Assembly (NCBI RefSeq): GCF_034675905.1
Contig: NZ_JAUCCV010000010.1
Location: 1-64,000, forward strand
Reading direction: 5' to 3'
Source: Castellaniella sp034675905
Lineage (GTDB): Bacteria > Pseudomonadota > Gammaproteobacteria > Burkholderiales > Burkholderiaceae_B
DNA: 64,000 nucleotides
Part shown: in pieces, positions 24,928 through 34,053 of the stretch
How the letters are laid out: each line of letters opens with the position of its first letter
Numbering within the stretch: the first letter of the stretch is position 1
The notes under the pieces: model-generated
Databases searched by the model: none
Told to the model about the DNA's origin: nothing
Seen by the model: the letters and a program-made list of their open reading frames with translations, nothing else
Position numbers and translations under genes: made by a program

Positions 24928-25620
24928 TCAGGCTTGACTGCCGTTCGGGTGGCCGGCCCGCGAACGGGGCGGGTGGAACACAAGGGGTTGCGGCTGATTG
25001 CCGGGACGGCCCATCAGCAACGGTTCGGTACCGTCGGCCTGCGGGCCGAAGGTGACCATGGTTTCTTCCATCTCGCCTTCCGGAGGATCGGGCAGGACTT
25101 CGGGCTGCACGTCGGTCATGGTGCGCAACTGGGCAAAAAGACAGGCGTAAGGGCTATCGGATTCACCCAGTTTGTCGCCCAGGCGAGCCAGCACATGGAT
25201 GGCGTCCCCCAGCAGTTCTTCGGCCGCCTGAGGCGGAATCTGCCCCAGGAATTCCAGGAACAGCGGCACGTAATCGGGCAGTTCGATCGAGGCCGGTTCC
25301 AGGCCGTGCTTGCGATATTCCTGCTGCAGATCGACCATGGCCTGGCCGCGATCGCGGGATTCGCCGTGGACGTGTTCAAACAGATGCAGGGAATGCGCGG
25401 CGCGCCGATCAAAGGTCGCTACATATTCTTCCTGCAGATCGATCAGGTCGTCGAAGCTTTCCAGAAAAGTGAACAAAGGGTCCAGCCGCGACCGGACTGC
25501 CGCCGGCAGCGCGTCGGACAGTTCCGGCAAGGCATCCAGCCAGTCTTGTTCAGGATAGCTGAGCAGGGCTGACAGGACGGAAAAAACCGGCGTATCTTGG
25601 GCGTTCAATGCGTGCGTCAT
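24928..25620 (-). CDS. narJ: Nitrate reductase molybdenum cofactor assembly chaperone
   Basis: 230 residues, no membrane segment. Cytoplasmic chaperone that holds NarGH for cofactor insertion and membrane attachment. Family features: LSALLSYPEQDWLDALPEL, the acidic FDDLIDLQEEYVATFDR, SLHLFEHVHGESRDRGQAMVDL and LPDYVPLFLEFL. Eight bases separate it from the narH stop. The Pro-rich C-terminus is typical. Confidence 0.95.
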   Translation of the reverse strand: MTHALNAQDTPVFSVLSALLSYPEQDWLDALPELSDALPAAVRSRLDPLFTFLESFDDLIDLQEEYVATFDRRAAHSLHLFEHVHGESRDRGQAMVDLQQEYRKHGLEPASIELPDYVPLFLEFLGQIPPQAAEELLGDAIHVLARLGDKLGESDSPYACLFAQLRTMTDVQPEVLPDPPEGEMEETMVTFGPQADGTEPLLMGRPGNQPQPLVFHPPRSRAGHPNGSQA

Positions 25621-25628
25621 GATTCCCC

Positions 25629-27170
25629 CTACGCCGTCTTGGCCGGATCAAGAAACACCACGGTCGGCTTGCGCTTGCTGCGCGGCTTGCCAAACAGCGA
25701 GCCTTCGGAACTGCCGCCGGAGCAGCCGTTGCCAAAGGTAAAGCCGCAGCCGCCGCGCATTTCAAAGGCGTTTTCGGCATTTTCACGGTGCGCCGTGGGA
25801 ATCACGAAGCGATCTTCGTAGTTGGCGATGGCCAGGTAACGGTGCATGTCCTCGACCTGATGCAGCGACAGCCCCACCTGATCCAGAATGTCGTGCCGTT
25901 CCTGGCGATCCACGGACCGCGCCCGCATGAAGGCGCGCATGGCCAGCATGCGTTCCAGGGCGACTTCCACCGGCGCCTCGTCGCCGGCCGTCAGCAGATT
26001 GGCCAGATAGCGCAGCGGAATCCGCAGGGATTTGACGTCGGGAATTTCACCAAAGGCGCCGATCTGGCCGCTATTGGCCGCCGACTGGATGGGCGAGAGC
26101 GGCGGCACATACCAGACCATGGGCAGCGTGCGGTATTCCGGGTGCAGCGGGAAGGCGATCTTCCAGTCGACCGCCATCTTGTAGACCGGCGAATTGCAGG
26201 CTGCATCCAGCCAATTTTCAGGGATGCCGTCGGCCAGCGCCTGGCGGCGGACCTCAGGGTCATGCGGATCCAGGAACAGATCCAGCTGGGCCTGGTACAG
26301 GTCCTTTTCATTGGGCACGCTGGCGGCGGCCTCGATGCCGTCCGCGTCGTACAGCAAGACGCCCAGGTAGCGAATACGCCCGACACAGGTTTCGGAACAC
26401 ACCGTCGGCTGTCCGGCCTCGATACGCGGATAACAGAAGATGCACTTTTCCGCCTTGCCGGATTTCCAGTTGTAGTAGATCTTTTTGTACGGGCAGCCGG
26501 AAATGCACATGCGCCAGCCCCGGCATTTGTCCTGATCGATCAGGACGATACCGTCTTCGGCGCGCTTGTAGATGGACCCGGACGGGCAGCTGGCGACGCA
26601 GGTGGGATTCAGGCAGTGCTCGCACAGGCGCGGCAGGTACATCATGAAGGTGTTTTCAAACTGCCCGTAGATGTCCTTCTGTACTGCCTCGAAGTTGTAG
26701 TCCTTGGACCGTTTGGAGAATTCGCCGCCCAGGATTTCTTCCCAGTTCGGCCCCCATTCGATCTTTTCCATGCGCTTGCCGGTAATCAACGAGCGGGGCC
26801 GGGCCACGGGCGGCGTGGTGCGTTCCGGCGCCTTTTGCAGATAATCGTAATCGTAGGTGAAGGGCTCGTAGTAATCGTCGATCTGCGGCAGATTGGGGTT
26901 GGCGAAGATGCGCGACAGCAGCTTCAGTTTGCCCCCCTGGCGCGGCTCGATACGGCCGTTGGCCTTGCGGCTCCAGCCCCCGTTCCAGCGATCCTGGTTT
27001 TCCCAGTCCTTGGGGTAGCCGACGCCCGGCTTGGTCTCGACGTTGTTGAACCAGGCGTATTCCATCCCTTCGCGAGACGTCCAGACGTTCTTGCAAGTGA
27101 TCGAACAGGTGTGGCAGCCAATACATTTGTCCAGATTCAGGACCATGGCGACTTGTGCGCGGATTTTCAT
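25629..27170 (-). CDS. narH: Respiratory nitrate reductase beta subunit
   Basis: 513 residues. Electron-transfer subunit carrying three [4Fe-4S] and one [3Fe-4S] cluster. Cys motifs visible: CIGCHTCSITCKNVW at the start, CEHCLNPTCVASCP, CRGWRMCISGCP (the Trp replacing a Cys marks the [3Fe-4S] site) and CIFCYPRIE...CSETC. ATG at 27170 preceded by AAGGAG. Follows narG by 14 bases. Confidence 0.97.
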   Translation of the reverse strand: MKIRAQVAMVLNLDKCIGCHTCSITCKNVWTSREGMEYAWFNNVETKPGVGYPKDWENQDRWNGGWSRKANGRIEPRQGGKLKLLSRIFANPNLPQIDDYYEPFTYDYDYLQKAPERTTPPVARPRSLITGKRMEKIEWGPNWEEILGGEFSKRSKDYNFEAVQKDIYGQFENTFMMYLPRLCEHCLNPTCVASCPSGSIYKRAEDGIVLIDQDKCRGWRMCISGCPYKKIYYNWKSGKAEKCIFCYPRIEAGQPTVCSETCVGRIRYLGVLLYDADGIEAAASVPNEKDLYQAQLDLFLDPHDPEVRRQALADGIPENWLDAACNSPVYKMAVDWKIAFPLHPEYRTLPMVWYVPPLSPIQSAANSGQIGAFGEIPDVKSLRIPLRYLANLLTAGDEAPVEVALERMLAMRAFMRARSVDRQERHDILDQVGLSLHQVEDMHRYLAIANYEDRFVIPTAHRENAENAFEMRGGCGFTFGNGCSGGSSEGSLFGKPRSKRKPTVVFLDPAKTA

Positions 27171-27184
27171 GGGTGCGACTCCTT

Positions 27185-30100
27185 TCAGGCCTGTGTCTGG
27201 GCGGACACTTCGTGTGTTTCATCCATCCAGTCGATTTTCTTCATCTTGCGGACCACGACGAATTCATCGCGGTTCGAACCGACCGTCCCGTAATAGTTGA
27301 AGCCGTAGGACAGCTGCGCATAGCCCCCGATCATATGAGTCGGTTTGACGACCGTGCGCGTGACGGAATTGTGAATGCCGCCGCGCTTGCCGGTGATCTC
27401 GGACCCCGGCACGTTCACGATCTTTTCCTGAGCGTGATACATCATGGTCATGCCCTCGGGTACGCGCTGGCTGACCACGGCTCGCGCCACCAGGGCGCCG
27501 TTGACGTTGAAAACCTCGATCCAGTCGTTGTCGACGATGCCGGCCTTGGCTGCATCGATTTCCGACATCCAGACGATCGGGCCGCCGCGCGACAGCGTCA
27601 GCATGATCAGGTTGTCTGAATAGGTCGAATGGATGCCCCATTTCTGGTGCGGCGTGATGAAGTTCAACACCACGTGCGGTTCGCCATTGCTGAACTGCTT
27701 GTCCAGCATGGGCTTGATGGTCTTGGTGTCCACCGGCGGGCGGTAGACGCACAGGGCCTCGCCGAAGTCGCGCATCCAGGGGTGATCCTGGTACAGCTCT
27801 TGCCGCCCGGTCAGGGTGCGCCATGGGATCAGTTCGTGCACGTTGGTGTAGCCGGCGCTATAGCTGACCTTGTCGGATTCGATGCCCGACCAGGTGGGCG
27901 ACGTCAGGATCTTGCGCGGCTGCGCCTGGATATCGCGGAAACGGATCTTTTCGTGTTCGCTGGACCGGATCAGGTGCGTGTGATCGCGCCCGGTGATCTT
28001 GGACAGCGCCTGCCAGGCCTTCATCGCCACATGGCCGTTGGTTTCCGGCGCCAGGGTCAGGATGGTCTCGCAAGCATCGATGTCGGTGAAGATGCGCGGC
28101 TGGCCCTGGCCGACGCCGGGTTCGCGTTCACGGTAGTTCAGCTTGCCCAGGAATTCGACTTCTTCCTTGGTGTCCCAGGAAATACCCTTGCCGCCATTGC
28201 CCAGTTTTTCGGCCAGCGGTCCCAGCGTGGTGAAACGCTCGTAGACATGCTTGTAGTCGCGATTGACCACCATCATGTTGGGCATGGTCTTGCCGGGGAT
28301 CAGATCGCATTCGCCCTTGTGCCATTCGCGCACTGCGTAGGGATCGGTCAATTCGCCCGGGGAATCATGCTGCATGGGCTGCAGCACCAGATCTTCGTCG
28401 GGCAGGTCGGCATCGACCGCCAGCTCGGAGAATTTCTTGGCCAGGTTCTTGTAGATTTCCCAGTCGCTGCGCGATTCCCAGATCGGGTCCACGGCCGCCG
28501 ACAGCGGGTGGATGAAGGGGTGCATGTCCGAGGTGTTCAGATCGTTTTTTTCGTACCAGGTCGCCGTGGGCAGCACGATGTCCGAATACACGCAGGTCGT
28601 GGACATGCGGAAATCCAGCGTCACCAGCAGGTCGAGCTTGCCTTCGGGCGCATCGTCGTGCCAGGCGACTTCCTGGGGTTTGCTTTCCCCCATTTCGCCC
28701 AGGTCCTTGCCCTGCACGCCGTGCTGGGTACCCAACAGGTGCTTGAGGAAGTATTCATGCCCCTTGCCGGACGAGCCCAGGATATTGGAGCGCCAGATGA
28801 ACAGGTTGCGCGGGAAATTGTCGGGATTGTCAGGGTCTTCGCAGGCGAATTTCAGCTTGCCGTCACGCAGGCCCTGCACGGTGTATTCCTTGGGATCCAT
28901 CCCGGCGGCCTGCGCATCGCGCACGACCTGCAGCGGATTGGTCTGCAGCTGGGGCGCCGTGGGCAGCCAACCCATGCGTTCGGCCTTCACGTTCATGTCG
29001 ATCAGGCTGCCCTGATATTTCGAGGCATCGGCCAGCGGCGACAGCAGTTCCGAGACCTGCAGTTTTTCGTAACGCCACTGGTCGGAGTGCGCATAGAAGA
29101 ACGACGTGCCGTTCATGTGGCGCGGCGGACGCAGCCAGTCCAGGGCAAAGGTCAGCATGGTCCAGCCGGTCTGCGGACGCAGCTTTTCCTGGCCCACATA
29201 GTGACACCAGCCGCCGCCCGATTGCCCCACGCAGCCGCACATCGACACCAGGTTGATGATGCCGCGATAGGCCATATCCATGTGGTACCAGTGGTTCAGG
29301 CCAGCGCCCAGAATCACCATGGATTTGCCTTCGGTCTTGTCGGCATTGTCCGCAAACTGGCGGGCCACCGTGATGACCTGTTCGCGCGGCACGCCGGTAA
29401 TGCGTTCCTGCCAGGCCGGGGTATAGGGCACATCGTCATCGTAGGACGAGGCGGCATTCTCGCCGCCCAGGCCGCGATCGATCCCGTAGTTGGCCACGAA
29501 CAGGTCGAATACCGTGGCGACCAGGACTTCGCCTTCGGCGGTCTGCACCCGTTTCACGGGCAGATTGCGCACCAGGACTTCGTCGTGATCCGTCCCCTTG
29601 AAATAATCGTGATGCACCCCGCCGAAATACGGGAACGCCACCGGCACGACTTCGTCATGGACCTCGAGCAGGCTCAGGCGCGGCGCGACATCATGGCCGC
29701 GCGCATCTTTCAGTTCCAGGTTCCATTTGCCGGCGTCTTCGCCGTCTTTCTGGCCCCAGCGAAAGCCGATGGACCCCTGAGGCACGATGAATTCGCCGGT
29801 CTGTTCGTCACAGGCGACGGTCTTCCATTCGGGATTGTTCTGCTGGCCCAGGCGATCGGCGAAATCAGCCGCCCGCAGCTTGCGGTCCGGCACGTAGCGG
29901 TCGCCCTGACGCACCAGGCGCACCAGGAACGGCATGTCGGTGTACTGGCGGCAGTAGCGGTCGAAATAGGCGCTCTTGCCCGCCAGATGGAATTCTTTCA
30001 GGACCACATGCCCCATGGCCAGGGCCAGGGCGGCATCGGTGCCTTGTTTCGGGTGCATCCACAGATCGCCGAATTTCGCGCCTTCGGCATAATCGGGGAA

Positions 30101-30940
30101 CACGGACACGACCTTCGCCCCGCGATAACGGGCCTCGACCATGAAGTGGGCATCGGGCGTGCGCGTCTGCGGCACGTTCGAACCCCACAGCATGATGAAG
30201 GTCGAGTTGTACCAGTCGGCGGATTCGCTGACGTCGGTCTGCTCGCCCCAGGTCTGCGGGCTGGACGGCGGCAGATCGCAGTACCAGTCGTAGAAACTGA
30301 GCAAGGACCCGCCCAGCAGCGACAGATAACGGCTGCCCGAGGCATACGACACCATGGACATGGCCGGGATCGGCGAGAATCCGGCGATACGGTCCGGACC
30401 GTGGCGCTTGATAGTGTAGATGTTGGCGGCCGCGATGATCTCATTGACCTCGTCCCAGTTGGAACGCACGAAACCGCCCAGACCGCGTACGGACTTATAG
30501 GACTTGGATTTCTCTGGATCGGTGACGATGGATTCCCAGGCCTGCACGGCGCCCATCGATTTGCGCTGTTCGCGCCACATCCGGGCCAGGCGCCCGCGCA
30601 GCATGGGGTATTTCACCCGGTTGGCGCTGTACAGATACCAGGAAAAGGTCGCCCCGCGCGGACAGCCGCGCGGTTCGTGGTTGGGCATGTCCGGACGGGT
30701 ACGGGGGTAATCGGTCTGCTGGGTTTCCCAGGTGACGATGCCGCCTTTCACGTAGATTTTCCAGGAACAGGACCCGGTGCAGTTCACGCCATGGGTAGAG
30801 CGGACGATCTTGTCGTGCTGCCAGCGGTTGCGGTAGGCGTCTTCCCAGGTACGGTCCTCGTGCACCACGTTGCCATGCCCTTGTGAAAAGGGTTCTTTCG
30901 GACGGGAAAAATATTTCAGGCGATCGATGAAATGGCTCAC
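27185..30940 (-). CDS. narG: Respiratory nitrate reductase alpha subunit
   Basis: 1251 residues, the Mo-bisMGD catalytic subunit reducing nitrate to nitrite on the cytoplasmic side. The N-terminal [4Fe-4S] ligands are H50, C54, C58 and C93, a His-Cys3 pattern as in E. coli NarG. There is no Tat motif with signal peptide, consistent with a cytoplasmic membrane-bound Nar rather than Nap. The ESADWYNSTFIMLWGSN segment contains the Asp that ligates Mo in this family. Starts at GTG with CGGAG eight or nine bases upstream. 82 bases separate it from narK, so it is probably in the narK transcript. Confidence 0.97.
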   Translation of the reverse strand: MSHFIDRLKYFSRPKEPFSQGHGNVVHEDRTWEDAYRNRWQHDKIVRSTHGVNCTGSCSWKIYVKGGIVTWETQQTDYPRTRPDMPNHEPRGCPRGATFSWYLYSANRVKYPMLRGRLARMWREQRKSMGAVQAWESIVTDPEKSKSYKSVRGLGGFVRSNWDEVNEIIAAANIYTIKRHGPDRIAGFSPIPAMSMVSYASGSRYLSLLGGSLLSFYDWYCDLPPSSPQTWGEQTDVSESADWYNSTFIMLWGSNVPQTRTPDAHFMVEARYRGAKVVSVFPDYAEGAKFGDLWMHPKQGTDAALALAMGHVVLKEFHLAGKSAYFDRYCRQYTDMPFLVRLVRQGDRYVPDRKLRAADFADRLGQQNNPEWKTVACDEQTGEFIVPQGSIGFRWGQKDGEDAGKWNLELKDARGHDVAPRLSLLEVHDEVVPVAFPYFGGVHHDYFKGTDHDEVLVRNLPVKRVQTAEGEVLVATVFDLFVANYGIDRGLGGENAASSYDDDVPYTPAWQERITGVPREQVITVARQFADNADKTEGKSMVILGAGLNHWYHMDMAYRGIINLVSMCGCVGQSGGGWCHYVGQEKLRPQTGWTMLTFALDWLRPPRHMNGTSFFYAHSDQWRYEKLQVSELLSPLADASKYQGSLIDMNVKAERMGWLPTAPQLQTNPLQVVRDAQAAGMDPKEYTVQGLRDGKLKFACEDPDNPDNFPRNLFIWRSNILGSSGKGHEYFLKHLLGTQHGVQGKDLGEMGESKPQEVAWHDDAPEGKLDLLVTLDFRMSTTCVYSDIVLPTATWYEKNDLNTSDMHPFIHPLSAAVDPIWESRSDWEIYKNLAKKFSELAVDADLPDEDLVLQPMQHDSPGELTDPYAVREWHKGECDLIPGKTMPNMMVVNRDYKHVYERFTTLGPLAEKLGNGGKGISWDTKEEVEFLGKLNYREREPGVGQGQPRIFTDIDACETILTLAPETNGHVAMKAWQALSKITGRDHTHLIRSSEHEKIRFRDIQAQPRKILTSPTWSGIESDKVSYSAGYTNVHELIPWRTLTGRQELYQDHPWMRDFGEALCVYRPPVDTKTIKPMLDKQFSNGEPHVVLNFITPHQKWGIHSTYSDNLIMLTLSRGGPIVWMSEIDAAKAGIVDNDWIEVFNVNGALVARAVVSQRVPEGMTMMYHAQEKIVNVPGSEITGKRGGIHNSVTRTVVKPTHMIGGYAQLSYGFNYYGTVGSNRDEFVVVRKMKKIDWMDETHEVSAQTQA

Positions 30941-31022
30941 GATGGTTGCTCCGTTTGAAAGAATTCGAAAAGGCGCCGCTCAGCGGCGCGGCCCGGATTG
31001 CAGGGCAGGATGTCGATGGGCG

Positions 31023-32441
31023 TCAGCACGGGATCTCCGCACGGCGACGCGAGTAATACCACCAGGTGACAGCAATGGAAACGGCATAGAACACGACAAA
31101 GAACACCAGCGCCGCGTGGGGGGTGCCGGTCAGATCAAAGGACGTGCCGAAGCTTTTGGGGATGAAAAATCCGCCATAGGCCCCCATGGCGCCACTGAAA
31201 CCCAGCACGGCGGCGGATTCCTTCGCACCTTCGGATTCGGCCTGCGCCAGGGCGCCGGCGCCATGACGGCGCTGCGCCAGCGTATTGAAGATGACGGGGA
31301 TCATCGCAAAGGTCGAGCCATTGCCGATGCCGGTCAGAAAAAACAGGAACAGGAAGGCCAGCAGGAAGCCCAGGAAGCTGCCGGCCGATTCGGCGCCCGG
31401 CAAGGCCGCCATGACCCCAAAGACCCCCAGAATCATCCAGAAAAACGTCCAGAACGTGACTTTCGCCCCGCCCAGGCGGTCGGACAGCCAGCCGCCGAAC
31501 GGCCGGGCCATGGCGCCGACCAGAGGCCCCAGCCAGGCATATTGCAAAGGCCGGATATCGGGATACAGGTATTTGATCAGCAGGGGAAAACCGGCTGAAA
31601 AACCGATGAAAGACCCGAACGTGCCCAGATACAGAAAGCACATGATCCAGTTGTGCTTGCGCTGGAAAATGACCGCCTGCTCGCGAAAGGACGCCTTGGC
31701 GTCTGCGATGTCATGCATGCCCACCCAGGCCAGCATGGCGACGATGATGATGAAGGGCGCCCAGATAAAGGCGGCATTTTGCGCCCAGACTTCGACCGGG
31801 CCGCCATGCGCGCCGGATAACTGCGCCACCTGAGGATCGCCGGCCCACGGCCCGAGAATCCCCATGGTGATCACCAGCGGCGCCAGGAACTGCACCGAGG
31901 ACACCCCCAGATTGCCCAGCCCCGCGTTCAACCCCAGGGCGGAACCTTTGCGTTCCTTGGGAAAGAAAAAGCTGATGTTGGACATGGAGGAGGAAAAATT
32001 GCCGCCGCCCAGACCGCACAGCAACGCCAGCATCAGCATCGTGGAATACGGCGTGGAAGGATCCTGGACGGCCAGCCCCACCCCGATGGTGGGCAACAGC
32101 AAACTGGCGGTGGTCAGCGCTGTCCAGCGCCGTCCGCCGAATACCGGCACCATGAAGGAATAGAAGATCCGCAGCGTAGCGCCGGACAGCGCCGGCAATG
32201 CCGCCAGCCAGAAGAGCTGATTTTCGGTGTAGCGAAATCCCAGATTGGGCAAGTTGACCGCGACGACGCTCCACATCTGCCAGACGGCAAAGGCCAGGAA
32301 CAGCGCGGGGACCGAGATCCACAAATTGACATTGGCAATGGCGCGGCCTTCGTGCGCCCAGAAAGCCTTGTCTTCGGGAGTCCAGACGGTCAGCAGGCGG
32401 CCGCTTCGGCGTGGTCGGGCATCATCAGGCACGTTGCTCAT
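31023..32441 (-). CDS. narK: NarK-type nitrate/nitrite transporter (MFS)
   Basis: 472 residues, 12 membrane helices. The nitrate signature GLGGGNFSSSMSNISFFFP and its repeat GFSGAMGAYGGFFIP in the second half identify a nitrate/nitrite porter. The ATG at 32441 is preceded by AGGAG nine bases upstream; an upstream in-frame ATG at 32486 would place the start close to the predicted promoter and is rejected. First gene of narK-G-H-J-I-ppi. A type 1 (proton symport) versus type 2 (nitrate/nitrite antiport) choice cannot be made by eye. Confidence 0.95.
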   Translation of the reverse strand: MSNVPDDARPRRSGRLLTVWTPEDKAFWAHEGRAIANVNLWISVPALFLAFAVWQMWSVVAVNLPNLGFRYTENQLFWLAALPALSGATLRIFYSFMVPVFGGRRWTALTTASLLLPTIGVGLAVQDPSTPYSTMLMLALLCGLGGGNFSSSMSNISFFFPKERKGSALGLNAGLGNLGVSSVQFLAPLVITMGILGPWAGDPQVAQLSGAHGGPVEVWAQNAAFIWAPFIIIVAMLAWVGMHDIADAKASFREQAVIFQRKHNWIMCFLYLGTFGSFIGFSAGFPLLIKYLYPDIRPLQYAWLGPLVGAMARPFGGWLSDRLGGAKVTFWTFFWMILGVFGVMAALPGAESAGSFLGFLLAFLFLFFLTGIGNGSTFAMIPVIFNTLAQRRHGAGALAQAESEGAKESAAVLGFSGAMGAYGGFFIPKSFGTSFDLTGTPHAALVFFVVFYAVSIAVTWWYYSRRRAEIPC

Positions 32442-32498
32442 GCAGGGAACTCCTGTAATAAGGACCCTGTACGATAAACCCCACATTCAATAGGGGTG

Positions 32499-32512
32499 AT
32501 GATCTGGATCAA
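32499..32512 (-). promoter_or_regulatory. FNR/ANR-type box upstream of narK
   Basis: On the minus strand TTGATCCAGATCAT matches nine of ten conserved positions of the FNR consensus TTGAT-N4-ATCAA. If the start of transcription lies near 32464 the box would be centred at about -41.5, the class II activator position; a TATCGT-like -10 is present at roughly the required distance. This fits anaerobic activation of the nitrate reductase operon. Confidence 0.75.
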
Positions 32513-32644
32513 ACCTACCGGATTTTCTGTTCCCGGAAGATTGACCGAATCCTAGGAGGACGGGGTCTCGTGATCTGACTGAAGAACGAGCCCAGTATAA
32601 GTGCCTCAGCAGCTAAAGACCACTTTTGAATCAAGGGTGCTGCC

Positions 32645-32671
32645 AAAAAAACGGCCGCCCCTGAGGCGGCC
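32645..32671 (-). terminator. Intrinsic terminator of serA
   Basis: On the minus strand a perfect seven-base GC stem, GGCCGCC and GGCGGCC with a five-base loop, is followed by G and a run of seven T. It lies 54 bases after the serA stop and insulates the nar promoter. Confidence 0.88.
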
Positions 32672-32724
32672 ATTCGGACAGGCGCCCTGGCCGCAGACGC
32701 GGCCCGCGGGCGCACCGGAAACGA

Positions 32725-33924
32725 TCAGACGCGATCGCAGCGGATAGTGATGGGGTGGCGGCGCAGGCCTTCGACGACCTGGTCGGTGACTTCTCCGTCA
32801 ACATCGGTGATGGCGTAGCCGATCTTGCCGCGCGTCTGCAGCTGCTGGCTGACGATATTCAGGCCGAACTCACCCATCAAGTTGCTAAGCGCCCCCATGG
32901 CCCCCGGCACGTTCTGGTGGATATGCACGATCCGGGCGGCGCCAGCCTGCTCGTGATAGGCGATCTCCGGGAAATTGACCGTGCCTTTGGTCGTGCCGCT
33001 GCTGATGAAGCGCTTCAGCTTTTCGGCGACTTCACGGCCGATATTTTCCTGGGATTCCTGGGTGCTGCCGCCGATATGAGGGGTCAGGATGACGTTGTGC
33101 ATGCCGCGCAAGGGGCTGTCCAGGGCCTCGTCGCGGCTTTTCGGTTCCGTCGGGAAGACGTCGATGGCGGCGCCCGACAGATGGCCGGACTTCAAGGCGC
33201 GCTGCAGCGCCGGAATATCCACCACCGTGCCGCGCGAGGCATTGATCAGAATGCTGCCCGGTTTCATGGCGGCGATGGCATCCGCATCGATCAGGTTGGT
33301 GGTGTCTTTGCCGCCCGGCACATGCAACGTCACCACATCGGCCTGGGCCAGGAATTTCTTGAGCGAACTGGTGGCGTGGGCATTGCCCAACGGCAGCTTG
33401 GCTTCGATGTCGTGATACAGCACCCGCATGCCGAAGGATTCGGCCAGAATCCCGACCTGCGAACCGATATTGCCGTAGCCGACGATGCCCAAGGTCTTGC
33501 CGCGGGCCTCGTAGGCGCCGTCCGCCGTCTTGTCCCAGAAGCCTTCGTGGACCCGCGCATTCTTTTCAGGGATCTTGCGCAGCAGCAAAATGGCTTCGCC
33601 CAGCACCAGTTCAGCGACCGAACGGGTATTGGAAAACGGCGCATTGAATACCGGAATGCCGCGCAAGGCAGCGGTTTCCAGATCGACCTGATTGGTGCCG
33701 ATACAAAAGCAGCCGATGGCCCGCAGATCCGGCGCATCCGCCAGCACGCCCTGATCGAGATGCGTACGGGAACGGATCCCGACGACATGCGCGCCTTGCA
33801 AGGCATCGCGCAAGGCGTCGCCCGTCAGTGCCCCCGGATAGGTGATGACTTCGTCAAACCCGGCGGCGATGAAGACTTCTTTGGCGCTGGCATGAATATT
33901 TTCGAACAGGACGATGCGTGCCAT
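32725..33924 (-). CDS. serA: D-3-phosphoglycerate dehydrogenase
   Basis: First step of serine synthesis: NAD-dependent oxidation of 3-phosphoglycerate. 399 residues from the ATG at 33924 (AAGGA upstream). NAD-binding GIVGYGNIGSQVG near residue 150, catalytic Arg in NASRGTVVD, Glu in DVFPTEP and His in LTPHIGGST, followed by a C-terminal ACT domain (about 325-399, VHIHQNVPGAM) for serine feedback. Same architecture as the E. coli enzyme. Single gene with its own terminator. Confidence 0.96.
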   Translation of the reverse strand: MARIVLFENIHASAKEVFIAAGFDEVITYPGALTGDALRDALQGAHVVGIRSRTHLDQGVLADAPDLRAIGCFCIGTNQVDLETAALRGIPVFNAPFSNTRSVAELVLGEAILLLRKIPEKNARVHEGFWDKTADGAYEARGKTLGIVGYGNIGSQVGILAESFGMRVLYHDIEAKLPLGNAHATSSLKKFLAQADVVTLHVPGGKDTTNLIDADAIAAMKPGSILINASRGTVVDIPALQRALKSGHLSGAAIDVFPTEPKSRDEALDSPLRGMHNVILTPHIGGSTQESQENIGREVAEKLKRFISSGTTKGTVNFPEIAYHEQAGAARIVHIHQNVPGAMGALSNLMGEFGLNIVSQQLQTRGKIGYAITDVDGEVTDQVVEGLRRHPITIRCDRV

Positions 33925-34053
33925 CTTGATCCTTCTCAAGAAGTGAAAACGCCCATTGTGCGGTATTTCTGAGTCGGCGTCAGGGTCATCCCTAATGAAA
34001 GCAGGGTCAAATCGGGCTGTTTATGCCGATATCCTGCCGATCGCGATATATGC

